DNA of 64,000 bases from Azoarcus sp. KH32C. GTDB lineage: Bacteria > Pseudomonadota > Gammaproteobacteria > Burkholderiales > Rhodocyclaceae. Location: assembly GCF_000349945.1 (NCBI RefSeq), contig NC_020516.1, positions 4,774,001 through 4,838,000 on the forward strand, written 5' to 3'. Positions 8,532-17,487 of this stretch are shown piece after piece (the stretch's first letter is position 1; each line of letters opens with the position of its first letter). Made by a program: the position numbers and the translations under genes. The notes under the pieces are model-generated. The model was not told where the DNA came from. It did not search any database and worked only from the letters and a program-made list of their open reading frames with translations.

Positions 8532-9692
8532 TTACAGCGCATGCAAGCGGTCGCCGCGGCGGAAACCCACCAAGGGTTCGTCGATGCCCTTGCCGACGGC
8601 CAGCACCTTGAAGAGTTCCCCCATCTCCTGCGGCGTCGTCAGCCGCTGCACCGCACGCGCGGCGCGGATGTAGTCCGCACTCTCCTCCGGCGCACGCCGC
8701 GCCAGACACTCCAGCACCCCGCAGTTGAACAGGAAGGCCGCCTGGTTCGCATAGCCGTACACGTCGAGCCCCGCTTCGAAGGCCGCTTCGGCAACGGCCG
8801 TGAAGTCGACGAAGGCCGTGATGTCGTTGAGGCCCGGCCACAGGAAGGGGTCGGCATGCGCGTTGTGGCGGTAGTAGCACAGCAGCGTACCGTTCGAGCG
8901 TGAGGGCAGGTAGTACTCGGCGCGCGGGTAGCCATAGTCGATCAGCAACAGCGCGCCCTTGTCGAGGCGGCGCGCCCACTCGGCGATCCACGCACGTCCG
9001 GCGAGGTTGATCTCGGTAACGTACTCGCCGCTCTGCGGCTCCGGCAGTTCGAGCGTCTTCGCGTACTCCGCCACCGCGCCCGTCGCCGGCGAATCGGCCC
9101 AGCGCAGCGTGCCGCTGTCGTCGAGGGCGACACCGCGCTCGAAGAGCCCCTCGGGACGTTGGGCGACGATGTGCACGGGCATCACGTCCAGCACTTCGTT
9201 CGCCACCAGCGCGCCCGAAAAATGCTCCGGCAGCGTGTCGAGCCAGCGTATCCGGCTCGCGAGATGGGGCGCCTTCGCGGCGAGCGTGTCGAACTGGCGT
9301 TCGCGCAGTTCGCCCGAGACTTCGAGGATCGAATAGGTCTCGGGCAGGCTGCCGCGGCGTTCGAGCTCCAGCAGCAGGTCGGCTGCAAGGAGACCTGTGC
9401 CGGCGCCGACCTCGATCAAGGCAGGCGCGGAGGCGCGCATCACCTGTTCGACCTGCGACGCGAGCGCCTGACCGAAGAGCGGCGTGAGCTCCGGGGACGT
9501 GATGAAATCGCCGCCGGGACCGAACTTTCGCGCGCCGCCGCTGTAATACCCAAGACCCGGCTCGTAGAGCGCGAGCGCCATGTAGCGCGAAAACGGAATC
9601 CAGCCTCCCGCCTCGGCGATGGCGGAATGGATCGTCTGGACGAGGCGCTCGCTCTGCGCGAGGGCGTCGTCGGAAGGTTGCGGCAGGGACAT
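8532..9692 (-). CDS. Class I SAM-dependent methyltransferase, NDUFAF7/MidA family
   Basis: A 386-residue protein of the COG1565 family. Mitochondrial members methylate an arginine of complex I; the bacterial substrate is unknown. Visible family motifs are I-P-F-S-R-Y-M near the N-terminus, G-Y-Y-S, G-D-F-I-T-S-P-E, and the SAM-binding I-E-V-G-A-G-T-G. The frame is open to 9740, but I start at the ATG at 9692, which gives the conserved start region (L-V-Q-T-I near residue 20) and leaves room for the divergent reductase gene. A COG1565 protein and an NDUFA9-type protein in one window is a mild echo of complex I assembly. Confidence 0.88.
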   Translation of the reverse strand: MSLPQPSDDALAQSERLVQTIHSAIAEAGGWIPFSRYMALALYEPGLGYYSGGARKFGPGGDFITSPELTPLFGQALASQVEQVMRASAPALIEVGAGTGLLAADLLLELERRGSLPETYSILEVSGELRERQFDTLAAKAPHLASRIRWLDTLPEHFSGALVANEVLDVMPVHIVAQRPEGLFERGVALDDSGTLRWADSPATGAVAEYAKTLELPEPQSGEYVTEINLAGRAWIAEWARRLDKGALLLIDYGYPRAEYYLPSRSNGTLLCYYRHNAHADPFLWPGLNDITAFVDFTAVAEAAFEAGLDVYGYANQAAFLFNCGVLECLARRAPEESADYIRAARAVQRLTTPQEMGELFKVLAVGKGIDEPLVGFRRGDRLHAL

Positions 9693-9811
9693 GGCAGGCG
9701 CGGCGGACGAAGGTAAAACGCGTATTCTACCCGCCGGCACGCACCGCCCCGCGCGCCGATGCCGTGTCCGACACGTGCCTCCATAACCAGAAAGAACAGA
9801 CCGACAGAGAA

Positions 9812-10558
9812 ATGAACCAGCAGGACACCCCCGTCATCCTGATCACCGGCGCCGCACGACGCGTCGGCGCCGAGATCGCCCGCACGCTGCACGCGGCCGG
9901 CGCCCATGTGGTGCTGCATTACCGGCAGTCGGCGGCCGACGCCGAAGCGCTCGCCGCCGCGCTCAACGCCCAGCGCCGGGACTCCGCGACGACCGTGCGG
10001 GCCGACCTCAAGGAGGACGGCGCCCCCGAAGGCGTCGTCGACACGATACTCGCGCGCCATGGACGGCTCGACGCGCTCGTGAACAATGCGTCGAGCTTCT
10101 ACCCGACGCCGCTCGGCCGCATCGATGCCGCCGCCTGGACCGACCTCATCGGCTCCAACCTCAAGGGGCCGCTCTTCCTGTCGCAGGCCGCCGCCCCGGC
10201 CTTGCGCGAATGCCGCGGCGCGATCGTGAACATCGTCGACATCCACGCCGAACGGCCGATGAAGAACTACCCCGTGTATTGCGTCGCGAAGGCGGGGCTC
10301 GCCGGGCTCACGCGCGCGCTGGCGCTGGAGCTCGGCCCGGAAGTCCGGGTGAACGGCGTCTCACCCGGCGCGATCGATTGGCCCGAGGACGGACAGTTCC
10401 CCGCGGACGAGCGCGACGCCATCGTCCGCCACACGCTGCTCGGCCGCATCGGCAGCCCGACCGACATCGCCCGCACCGTGCGCTTCCTGATCTTCGACGC
10501 CCCCTACATCACGGGCCAGATTCTCGCCGTCGACGGCGGACGTAGCGCGCATCTGTAA
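9812..10558 (+). CDS. Pteridine reductase (FolM/PTR1-type SDR)
   Basis: A 248-residue short-chain dehydrogenase likely to reduce dihydropterins (dihydromonapterin/dihydrobiopterin, possibly dihydrofolate) with NADPH. The cofactor loop I-T-G-A-A-R-R-V-G carries the two arginines typical of NADPH-dependent pteridine reductases. The usual SDR serine is replaced by Asp143, followed 13 residues later by Tyr156 and then Lys160 (YxxxK). This is the same D-Y-K spacing known from PTR1. A GTG start at 9764 is possible; I prefer the ATG at 9812, just before the first beta strand. It is divergent from the methyltransferase gene and 66 bases upstream of ttcA. Confidence 0.85.
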   Translation: MNQQDTPVILITGAARRVGAEIARTLHAAGAHVVLHYRQSAADAEALAAALNAQRRDSATTVRADLKEDGAPEGVVDTILARHGRLDALVNNASSFYPTPLGRIDAAAWTDLIGSNLKGPLFLSQAAAPALRECRGAIVNIVDIHAERPMKNYPVYCVAKAGLAGLTRALALELGPEVRVNGVSPGAIDWPEDGQFPADERDAIVRHTLLGRIGSPTDIARTVRFLIFDAPYITGQILAVDGGRSAHL

Positions 10559-10587
10559 GTCACAGGGTAAGTCCCTGCCGCCAAAGG

Positions 10588-10593
10588 TATAAT
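10588..10593 (+). promoter_or_regulatory. Candidate -10 box for ttcA
   Basis: A perfect TATAAT lies 32 bases before the GTG chosen as the ttcA start. No convincing -35 box is seen at 16-18 bases. The box overlaps an in-frame ATG at 10592; if it is used as a -10 element, that ATG cannot be the start codon. Confidence 0.45.
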
Positions 10594-10624
10594 GCGCCCC
10601 GTTTTTCCTGTTGGACATCCCGCC

Positions 10625-11572
10625 GTGAACGCCCTGACCGCTGCCGCCGAGGCGGCCCTCCCCGACACCACCGTGACCGTCGACGACGACAATGCCGCGC
10701 CGCGCTTCTCGAACACCTTCCTGCGGCTGAAGAAGAAGCTCGAACGCTCGGTCGGCAAGGCGATCGGCGACTTCAACATGATCGGCGAAGGCGACACGGT
10801 GCTGGTGTGCGTGTCCGGAGGAAAGGATTCGTACACGCTGCTGTCCTGCCTGCTCGCGCTGCGCGAACGGGCACCGGTCAATTTCCGCATCGTCGCGATG
10901 AACCTCGACCAGAAGCAGCCGGGCTTCCCCGCCGAGGTGCTGCCGGCCTATTTCGAGTCGATCGGCGTCGAGTACCGCATCGTCACCGAGGACACCTACT
11001 CGATCGTCAAGGACAAGATCCCCGAGGGCAAGACGACCTGTTCGCTATGCTCGCGCCTGCGCCGCGGGATCATCTACCGCGTCGCGAAGGAGATCGGCGC
11101 GACGCGCATCGCGCTCGGCCACCACCGCGACGACATGATCGAGACGCTGTTCCTCAACATGTTCTTCGGCGGCAAGCTGAAGTCGATGCCGCCCAAGCTC
11201 GTCAGCGACAACGGCGAACACGTCGTGATCCGCCCGCTCGCCTACTGCACCGAGAACGACATCGCCCGCTTCGCGCGCACGATGGAATTCCCGATCATCC
11301 CGTGCAACCTCTGCGGTTCGCAGGAGAACGCCCAGCGCAAGCAGATCAAGAACATGCTGCAGGCCTGGGCGCGCGAATTCCCGGGGCGCATCGAGTCGAT
11401 CGCGACCGCGATGACCCAGGTTGTGCCCTCGCATCTGGCGGACGCCGATCTCTTCGATTTTCGGGGACTCACGCGCGACACGCAGGTGGCCGAAGGTGAC
11501 ATCGCCTTCGACCGGCCGGAACTGCCCTTCGCGCTCGGCACCATTCCCGTCGTGAGCGATTTAACAGACTGA
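10625..11572 (+). CDS. ttcA: tRNA 2-thiocytidine(32) synthetase TtcA
   Basis: ATP-dependent enzyme that thiolates C32 of certain tRNAs and holds a [4Fe-4S] cluster. The PP-loop S-G-G-K-D-S is near residue 63. The two cysteine pairs are in C-S-L-C and C-N-L-C, and the G-H-H-R-D-D motif is also present. The 315-residue length fits the family. I choose GTG 10625 over the in-frame ATG at 10592 because that ATG lies inside a TATAAT. The N-terminal 30 residues are low-complexity and poorly conserved in this family, so the start is not certain. Confidence 0.92.
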   Translation: MNALTAAAEAALPDTTVTVDDDNAAPRFSNTFLRLKKKLERSVGKAIGDFNMIGEGDTVLVCVSGGKDSYTLLSCLLALRERAPVNFRIVAMNLDQKQPGFPAEVLPAYFESIGVEYRIVTEDTYSIVKDKIPEGKTTCSLCSRLRRGIIYRVAKEIGATRIALGHHRDDMIETLFLNMFFGGKLKSMPPKLVSDNGEHVVIRPLAYCTENDIARFARTMEFPIIPCNLCGSQENAQRKQIKNMLQAWAREFPGRIESIATAMTQVVPSHLADADLFDFRGLTRDTQVAEGDIAFDRPELPFALGTIPVVSDLTD

Positions 11573-11701
11573 GTCCGCGCCGGCGCAATCCGGCTTGCAA
11601 TGGCTCAGTCATTTGACGATCATCATCGAGCCGGTCTGCGGCGCCCCGTTCGGAATCCGGGCGCCATGCCGCAGTGATGAATCAGACACGGAATTCCGGA
11701 C

Positions 11702-12556
11702 ATGGCCCTGCCGAACACCGTCTGCGTCCTCGTTGCCGAAGTACCGGGCACGGATCGTCTCGCCGAAGCCCTCGGCACGACCGAAGCCGGCCATGCGATC
11801 GAGCGCTGCCTGCATCGCATCGAACGAGCGGTCGAGGCCAACGCCGGCACTTCGCAGCGCCACGGCAGCGTCCGCATCAGCGCGAAGTTCGCCCGCGGCG
11901 ACGCGGCCATCCTCGCCGCCTGCGAGATGCTCGAACGCGTGCAGTCGCTGCCGCCCCAGCGCGGGCTGCGCATGGCGATCAGTATCGGCGTGCATAGCGG
12001 CGAAGCTGCGGAGCAGGACGTCGAACGCATCGCCCAGCGCCTCGCCGAAGCCGCGAAGCCGGGTCACGGCTTTGCCACCGCGCCGGTCTTCACGGACCTT
12101 TCAGCCGGCACCCGGCCGCTGATCGGTGACACGCCGACGCGCAACGCCATGCTGCGCGACCTGCCCTGGCCCATCCATCCGCTCGGCCGTCCGAGCGGCG
12201 TCCCGACCCCGCCGCCGGCCGCCCCGCGCACCGGGCAGCGGCTGCAGCTGCGCCACGGCGAAACGGTGCTGATGGTCGAGGAGACGCGCCCCGTGCTGCT
12301 CTTCGGACGCGAGCTCGGCAACGACGTGGTGATCGCCGATCCGCGCGCGTCGCGCCAGCATGCGCGCATCGAACGCCGGCGTGATGGATTCGTGCTCATC
12401 GATCAGAGCACCAACGGCACTTTCCTGCTTGAAAACGGCCACGTCGAATATTGCATCAAGAACGAGGAAGTGCGCCTCAAGGGGCCGGGGCGGATCGGTT
12501 GCGGCTTTTCCTGCGACGAAATCGAACGCGACCTGCTCTTCTTCGAGATCCTCTGA
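11702..12556 (+). CDS. Degenerate cyclase domain plus FHA domain protein
   Basis: A 284-residue two-domain protein. Residues 1-140 resemble a class III adenylate/guanylate cyclase homology domain: V-A-E-V-P-G-T-D-R-L at the first metal position, and I-S-I-G-V-H-S-G-E near residue 100. The catalytic Asp/Arg set is not evident, so cyclase activity is doubtful. A Pro-rich linker (about 160-185) leads to an FHA domain with F-G-R-E-L-G-N-D, S-R-Q-H-A and S-T-N-G-T-F, the phosphothreonine-binding signature. It is likely a cytosolic signalling adaptor. No Ser/Thr kinase or phosphatase lies nearby, so its partner is elsewhere. Confidence 0.8.
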   Translation: MALPNTVCVLVAEVPGTDRLAEALGTTEAGHAIERCLHRIERAVEANAGTSQRHGSVRISAKFARGDAAILAACEMLERVQSLPPQRGLRMAISIGVHSGEAAEQDVERIAQRLAEAAKPGHGFATAPVFTDLSAGTRPLIGDTPTRNAMLRDLPWPIHPLGRPSGVPTPPPAAPRTGQRLQLRHGETVLMVEETRPVLLFGRELGNDVVIADPRASRQHARIERRRDGFVLIDQSTNGTFLLENGHVEYCIKNEEVRLKGPGRIGCGFSCDEIERDLLFFEIL

Positions 12557-12584
12557 CGCTCGGCCGGCCCCTGCCGGCGCGGCG

Positions 12585-13016
12585 ATGCTCCCCTTCATGG
12601 ACTTCCTGACCTTGCTCGACCCCGGCCCCGACGCGGGCCTCGCGGCGCTCTTCGTATCGAGCTTCCTGTCGGCGACGCTGCTGCCCGGCGGCTCCGAGCT
12701 CGTGCTCGCCGGCGTGCTGAAGCTGCGCCCCGAACAGCTCTTCGCCGCGCTCACGCTCGCGACCCTCGGCAACACCCTGGGCGGTATGAGCACCTGGGCG
12801 CTCGCCCGCCTGCTGCCGCACAAGGCCGACACCACGCGGCTCGCCTGGGTCCGTCACCACGGCGCACCGGTGCTGATCCTGTCGTGGGCACCGGTGGTCG
12901 GCGACGCGCTATGCGCCGCGGCCGGTTGGCTGCGCCTCGCGTGGCTGCCCTGCATGCTGTGGATGGGCGCAGGCAAGCTGCTACGCTACGCGCTCGTCGC
13001 CTGGACCGTCCTTTGA
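12585..13016 (+). CDS. YqaA-type (SNARE-associated/DedA-like) small membrane protein
   Basis: A 143-residue inner-membrane protein with four or five hydrophobic stretches. It resembles YqaA: S-S-F-L-S-A-T-L-L-P-G-G-S-E near residue 25 and G-N-T-L-G-G near residue 65. A late W-A-P-V-V-G-D motif with a conserved Gly/Asp recalls DedA proteins, which move lipids across membranes; a role here is inference. ATG 12597 is an alternative start. It follows the FHA gene by 28 bases. Confidence 0.75.
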   Translation: MLPFMDFLTLLDPGPDAGLAALFVSSFLSATLLPGGSELVLAGVLKLRPEQLFAALTLATLGNTLGGMSTWALARLLPHKADTTRLAWVRHHGAPVLILSWAPVVGDALCAAAGWLRLAWLPCMLWMGAGKLLRYALVAWTVL

Positions 13017-13047
13017 TCTTTCCCCCGACTCTGCCTCCAAACCAACC

Positions 13048-13407
13048 ATGACCATTCAGCGCTTTGGCACCACCGCCCGCTATTCCGACATCGTCATCCA
13101 CAACGGCACGGCCTGGATCGTCGAAGTCCCCGCCACCGAAGGCGCGGACGCCGCGACGCAGACGCGCGAAATCCTCGACAACCTCGACCGCCTGCTCGCC
13201 CAAGCCGGCAGCGGCCGCGAGCGCCTGCTTTCCGCGACGATCTACCTCACGGACATGGCCGACTACGACGCGATGAACGGCGTCTGGGACGCTTGGCTGC
13301 CCGCCGGCACCGCGCCCTCGCGCGCCTGCGTGCAGGTCGCCGGCCTCGCGCACAGCGGCTGGCGCGTCGAGATCGCGGTGATGGCCGCCGTTCGCGGCGC
13401 GGACTGA
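13048..13407 (+). CDS. RidA family protein
   Basis: A 119-residue trimeric-type protein of the YjgF/YER057c/UK114 group. Canonical RidA hydrolyses reactive enamine/imine intermediates such as those released by threonine dehydratase. The expected catalytic Arg is in P-S-R-A-C-V-Q-V near residue 93, and the T-I-Y-L-T-D-M motif is present. The N-terminus I-Q-R-F-G differs from classic RidA, so a Rid subfamily rather than RidA itself is likely. It lies 31 bases after the YqaA-like gene and may share its transcript. Confidence 0.85.
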   Translation: MTIQRFGTTARYSDIVIHNGTAWIVEVPATEGADAATQTREILDNLDRLLAQAGSGRERLLSATIYLTDMADYDAMNGVWDAWLPAGTAPSRACVQVAGLAHSGWRVEIAVMAAVRGAD

Positions 13408-13476
13408 ATCTTCCGCGTCGGCAGTTGTCTGACGACGGATTCAACCTGCTGCAAAATCAAGACCCTACGTTTTATG

Positions 13477-13493
13477 AGGGCTTAAAACGCCCT
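13477..13493 (+). terminator. Weak hairpin after the RidA gene
   Basis: AGGGC and GCCCT form a 5-bp stem with a 7-base loop, followed by TCTATTG. This is a short stem with a poor U-tract. It may end the transcript from the genes at 11702-13407. Confidence 0.35.
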
Positions 13494-13554
13494 TCTATTG
13501 CACCGCAGTAAGTTACAATTTGCGGTTCACTGCCGCCCGGTATCGGAACATCTC

Positions 13555-16500
13555 ATGACTCAACGCCTGCGCGAGATCCCTTACAACTACACCTCGTTCT
13601 CCGACCGCGAGATCGTCATCCGCCTGCTCGGGGCCGACGCGTGGCAAACGCTGAACGCGCTGCGCGAGGAGCGCGTGACCGGACGGTCGGCGCGGATGCT
13701 CTACGAGGTGCTGGGCGACATCTGGGTCGTGCAGCGCAATCCGTACCTGCAGGACGACCTGCTGGAGAACCCGGAACGGCGCGACGCGCTGATCGCCGCG
13801 CTGCGTCACCGCCTGCGCGAAGTCGAGAAGCGCCGCGAGGAAAGCGCGGGTGAAGACCCGGAGCGCAGCGAGAAGGCCGCGAGCCTGGTCGCCGCCGCGC
13901 ACGTCGCGGTCGACCGCTTCGCCGCCTTCTTCACCGACACCGAGGCGCTGCGCAAGAAGACGCTGAAGGCGCTCGCCCGCCACACCAAGCGCGACAACAT
14001 CTGCTTCGACGGCCATGCGCGCGTCTCGCACGTCACCGACGCGACCGACTGGCGCGTCGAGTACCCCTTCGTGGTCCTGTGCCCGGACACCGAGGACGAG
14101 ATGGCGCCGCTCGTGAAGAGCTGTATCGAGCTCGGGCTGACGATCATCCCGCGCGGGGGCGGCACCGGCTACACCGGCGGCGCCGTACCGCTCGACGCGC
14201 GCTCGGTCGTGATCAACACCGAGAAGCTGATCGACATCGGCGCGGTCGAAGAAGTGATGCTGCCGGACCTCTCCGGCAAGCCCGCCCTGCCCTATGCGAC
14301 GATCCGCACCGGCGCGGGCGTCGTCACGGACCGCGTCTCGGAAGCCGCGAGCCTCGCGGGCCGCGTGTTCGCCGTCGACCCAACCTCGGCCTCCGCCTCG
14401 TGCATCGGCGGCAACATCGCGATGAACGCCGGCGGCAAGAAGGCGGTGCTGTGGGGCACCGCGCTCGACAACCTGGCGTGGTGGAAGATGGTCACGCCGC
14501 ACGGCAACTGGCTCGAAGTCGAACGCCTCGGCCACAATTTCGGCAAGATCCACGAGCAGGAGACGGTGCAGTTCCGCCTGCGCCGCTTCGACGCCGCGAG
14601 CTACGCGCTGCTCGGCGAAGAGATCCTGGCGATGCCGGGCGCCTCGTGCCGCAAAGTCGGCCTCGGCAAAGACGTCACCGACAAATTCCTCGGCGGCGTA
14701 CCGGGTGTGCAGAAGGAAGGCACGGACGGCCTGATCGTCGCCGCACGTTGGGTGCTGCACAAGATGCCGCCGGTGACGCGCACGGTCTGTCTCGAATTCT
14801 TCGGCCAGGTCCGCGAAGCCGTGCCGGCGATCGTCGAGATCACCGACTGGTTCAAGCCGGGCGCCGAAGGCCACCGCCTCGGCGTGCAGCTCGCGGGCCT
14901 CGAGCACCTCGACGAACGCTACGTGAAGGCGGTCGGCTACACGACCAAGGCGAAGCGCCACGGCCGACCGAAGATGGTGCTGATCGGCGACATTGTCGGC
15001 CACGACGAGGCGGCCGTGATGACCGCCGCGTCGGAAGTCGTGCGCATGTGCAACGTGCGCGCCGCCGAAGGCTTCATCGCGGTGAGCCCGGAGCAAAGGA
15101 AGCGCTTCTGGCTCGACCGCTCGCGCACCGCGGCGATCTCGCGCCACACCAACGCGTTCAAGGTGAACGAGGACGTCGTGATCCCGCTGCCGCGCATGGG
15201 CGACTACTGCGACGGCATCGAGCGCATCAACATCGAGCTCTCCACGCAGAACAAGCTCGAGCTGTGCGACGCGTTGACCGAATTCCTGCAGGGGGATCTG
15301 CCGCTCGACCAGGGCGACGCGAACATCGCCGCCGACGAGCTGATCGGCGACCGCCGCCAGGCCGCACTCGACTACATCGCGAGCGTGCGCCGCCGCTGGC
15401 AGTGGCTGCTCGACAATCTCGATCTGCCGCTCGCCGAGGCCGAAGCCCGCTTCGCCGAGTTCGGCGTGCAGGCAGGGGAACTCACGAACCGCGCCGCGAA
15501 CCCGCGCCTCTTCCACCGGCTGCAGGACTACTCGGTCCGCACCTCATGGAAGACCGAGCTCAAGCCGCGCCTCGACAAGATCTTCGACGGTGTCGTGTTC
15601 CGCCCGGTCCACGCGCGTATCGCCGAAGTGCACAAGGAAGTGCTGCGCGGCCGCGTCTTCGTCGCGCTGCACATGCACGCCGGCGACGGCAACGTGCACA
15701 CCAACATCCCGGTGAACTCCGACCACTACGACATGCTGCAGACCGCCAACCGCGCGGTGGATCGCATCATGGCGCTGGCGCGTTCGCTCGACGGCGTGAT
15801 CTCGGGCGAGCACGGTATCGGCATCACGAAGCTCGACTACCTCACCGACGACGAGATGGCGAACTTCTGGGCCTACAAGCAGAAGGTCGACCCGGAAGGC
15901 CGCTTCAACCGCGGCAAGCTGATGCGCGGCGCCGGCACGATCACCGGCAACCTCGACAACGCCTACACGCCCAGCTTCAACCTGATGGGCCACGAGTCGC
16001 TGATCATGGAGCAGACCGAGATCGGCGACATCGCACACGACATCAAGGACTGCCTGCGCTGCGGCAAGTGCAAGCCGGTGTGCTCGACGCATGTGCCACG
16101 CGCGAACCTGCTGTACAGCCCGCGCAATAAGATCCTCTCGACCTCGCTGCTGATCGAGGCGATGCTCTATGAGGAGCAGACGCGCCGCGGCGTGTCGCTC
16201 GCGCACTGGGCCGAGTTCGAGGACGTCGCGGACCACTGCACCGTCTGCCACAAGTGCGAGAAGCCCTGCCCGGTCGACATCGACTTCGGCGACGTGTCGA
16301 TCAAGATGCGGAACCTGCTGCGCAAGCAGGGCAAGAAGAGCTTCAACCCCGGCAAGGCCGCGGCGATGGCCTTCCTGACCGCGAAGGACCCGGCGACGAT
16401 CAAGCTGATCCGCACCGGCATGATCGAGGTCGGCTACAAGGCGCAGCGCTTCGCGCACAAGGTCGGCAAGTCGCTGGGGCTGATCCAGGCCCAGGTCAAG

Positions 16501-17457
16501 GCGCCGCCCGCGACGCTCGGCAAGCCGCCGATCCGCGCGCAGGTGATCCACATGATCAACAAGCCGATGCCCGGCAACCTGCCCAAGCGCACCAGCCGCG
16601 CGCTGCTCGACATCGAGGACGACAAGGTCATCCCGGTGATCCGCAACCCGCAGATCAAGCGCGACGAATCGGAGGCGGTGTTCTACTTCCCCGGCTGCGG
16701 CTCGGAGCGCCTCTTCAGCCAGGTGGGCTTAGCGACGCAGGCGATGCTCTATCAGGTCGGTGCGACCACCGTGCTGCCGCCCGGATATCTGTGCTGCGGC
16801 TATCCGCAGACTTCGGCCGGCGAGGACGACAAGGGCCAGCAGATCACGACCGACAACCGCGTGCTCTTCCACCGCGTCGCCAACACGCTGAACTACCTCG
16901 ACATCAAGACGGTGATCGTGTCCTGCGGCACCTGCATGGATCAGCTGCAGAAGTACCAGTTCGAGAAGATCTTCCCGGGCTGCCGCCTGCTCGACATCCA
17001 CGAGTACCTGATGGAAAAGGGCGTCAAGCTCGAAGGCCTCAGCGGCACCAAGTACATGTACCACGAGCCCTGCCACACGCCGATGAAGGTGCATTCGGGC
17101 ATCAAGGTCGCCAACGAACTGATGGGCACGCGCGTCGACCTCAGCGACCGCTGCTGCGGCGAATCGGGCACGCTCGCGGTCGCGCGGCCCGACATCTCGA
17201 CGCAGGTGCGCTTCCGCAAGCAGGAGGAGATCGAGAAGGGGGCGGCGGCACTGCGCGACGGCGGCAACGAGCCGGTGAAGATCCTGACCTCGTGCCCGTC
17301 CTGCCTGCAGGGTTTGAGCCGCTACACGAACGACGCGGGCGGGGTCGAGGCCGACTACATCGTCATCGAGATCGCCAAGCACGTGCTCGGCGAAAACTGG
17401 ATGCCGGAGTACGTGCAGCGCGCCAACAGCGGCGGCATCGAGCGGGTGCTGCTGTAA
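13555..17457 (+). CDS. FAD-linked oxidoreductase / Fe-S protein with DUF3683
   Basis: A 1300-residue multidomain dehydrogenase. An N-terminal DUF3683 region (about 1-165) precedes a GlcD-like FAD-binding domain with I-P-R-G-G-G-T-G-Y-T-G-G and G-G-N-I-A-M-N-A-G-G. The FAD-oxidase C-terminal domain carries G-D-G-N-V-H-T-N and G-E-H-G-I-G. Two 4Fe-4S motifs follow (C-L-R-C-G-K-C near 832 and C-T-V-C-H-K-C-E-K-P-C near 893). Two CCG domains (C-C-G-Y near 1080, C-C-G-E-S-G near 1200) end the protein. This resembles a GlcD-GlcF or D-lactate dehydrogenase system fused into one chain; substrate unknown. No membrane segment is obvious. The start is the ATG at 13555; the frame opens 57 bases earlier. 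Confidence 0.9.
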   Translation: MTQRLREIPYNYTSFSDREIVIRLLGADAWQTLNALREERVTGRSARMLYEVLGDIWVVQRNPYLQDDLLENPERRDALIAALRHRLREVEKRREESAGEDPERSEKAASLVAAAHVAVDRFAAFFTDTEALRKKTLKALARHTKRDNICFDGHARVSHVTDATDWRVEYPFVVLCPDTEDEMAPLVKSCIELGLTIIPRGGGTGYTGGAVPLDARSVVINTEKLIDIGAVEEVMLPDLSGKPALPYATIRTGAGVVTDRVSEAASLAGRVFAVDPTSASASCIGGNIAMNAGGKKAVLWGTALDNLAWWKMVTPHGNWLEVERLGHNFGKIHEQETVQFRLRRFDAASYALLGEEILAMPGASCRKVGLGKDVTDKFLGGVPGVQKEGTDGLIVAARWVLHKMPPVTRTVCLEFFGQVREAVPAIVEITDWFKPGAEGHRLGVQLAGLEHLDERYVKAVGYTTKAKRHGRPKMVLIGDIVGHDEAAVMTAASEVVRMCNVRAAEGFIAVSPEQRKRFWLDRSRTAAISRHTNAFKVNEDVVIPLPRMGDYCDGIERINIELSTQNKLELCDALTEFLQGDLPLDQGDANIAADELIGDRRQAALDYIASVRRRWQWLLDNLDLPLAEAEARFAEFGVQAGELTNRAANPRLFHRLQDYSVRTSWKTELKPRLDKIFDGVVFRPVHARIAEVHKEVLRGRVFVALHMHAGDGNVHTNIPVNSDHYDMLQTANRAVDRIMALARSLDGVISGEHGIGITKLDYLTDDEMANFWAYKQKVDPEGRFNRGKLMRGAGTITGNLDNAYTPSFNLMGHESLIMEQTEIGDIAHDIKDCLRCGKCKPVCSTHVPRANLLYSPRNKILSTSLLIEAMLYEEQTRRGVSLAHWAEFEDVADHCTVCHKCEKPCPVDIDFGDVSIKMRNLLRKQGKKSFNPGKAAAMAFLTAKDPATIKLIRTGMIEVGYKAQRFAHKVGKSLGLIQAQVKAPPATLGKPPIRAQVIHMINKPMPGNLPKRTSRALLDIEDDKVIPVIRNPQIKRDESEAVFYFPGCGSERLFSQVGLATQAMLYQVGATTVLPPGYLCCGYPQTSAGEDDKGQQITTDNRVLFHRVANTLNYLDIKTVIVSCGTCMDQLQKYQFEKIFPGCRLLDIHEYLMEKGVKLEGLSGTKYMYHEPCHTPMKVHSGIKVANELMGTRVDLSDRCCGESGTLAVARPDISTQVRFRKQEEIEKGAAALRDGGNEPVKILTSCPSCLQGLSRYTNDAGGVEADYIVIEIAKHVLGENWMPEYVQRANSGGIERVLL

Positions 17458-17465
17458 GCGCTACG

Positions 17466-17487
17466 GGGAGGCCGCCTTAGGCCTCCC
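17466..17487. terminator. Bidirectional terminator between convergent genes
   Basis: GGGAGGCC and GGCCTCCC form a perfect 8-bp stem around a 6-base loop. The TAA stop of the sirtuin gene lies in the loop, so the hairpin is partly coding for that gene and lies 9 bases after the stop of the opposing gene. There is no long U-tract on either side. Confidence 0.6.

Noticed and set aside
13498..13519. TTGCAC and TACAAT as a promoter for the FAD/Fe-S gene
   Set aside because: The two boxes are only 10 bases apart; no acceptable -35 box lies at the right distance from the TACAAT.
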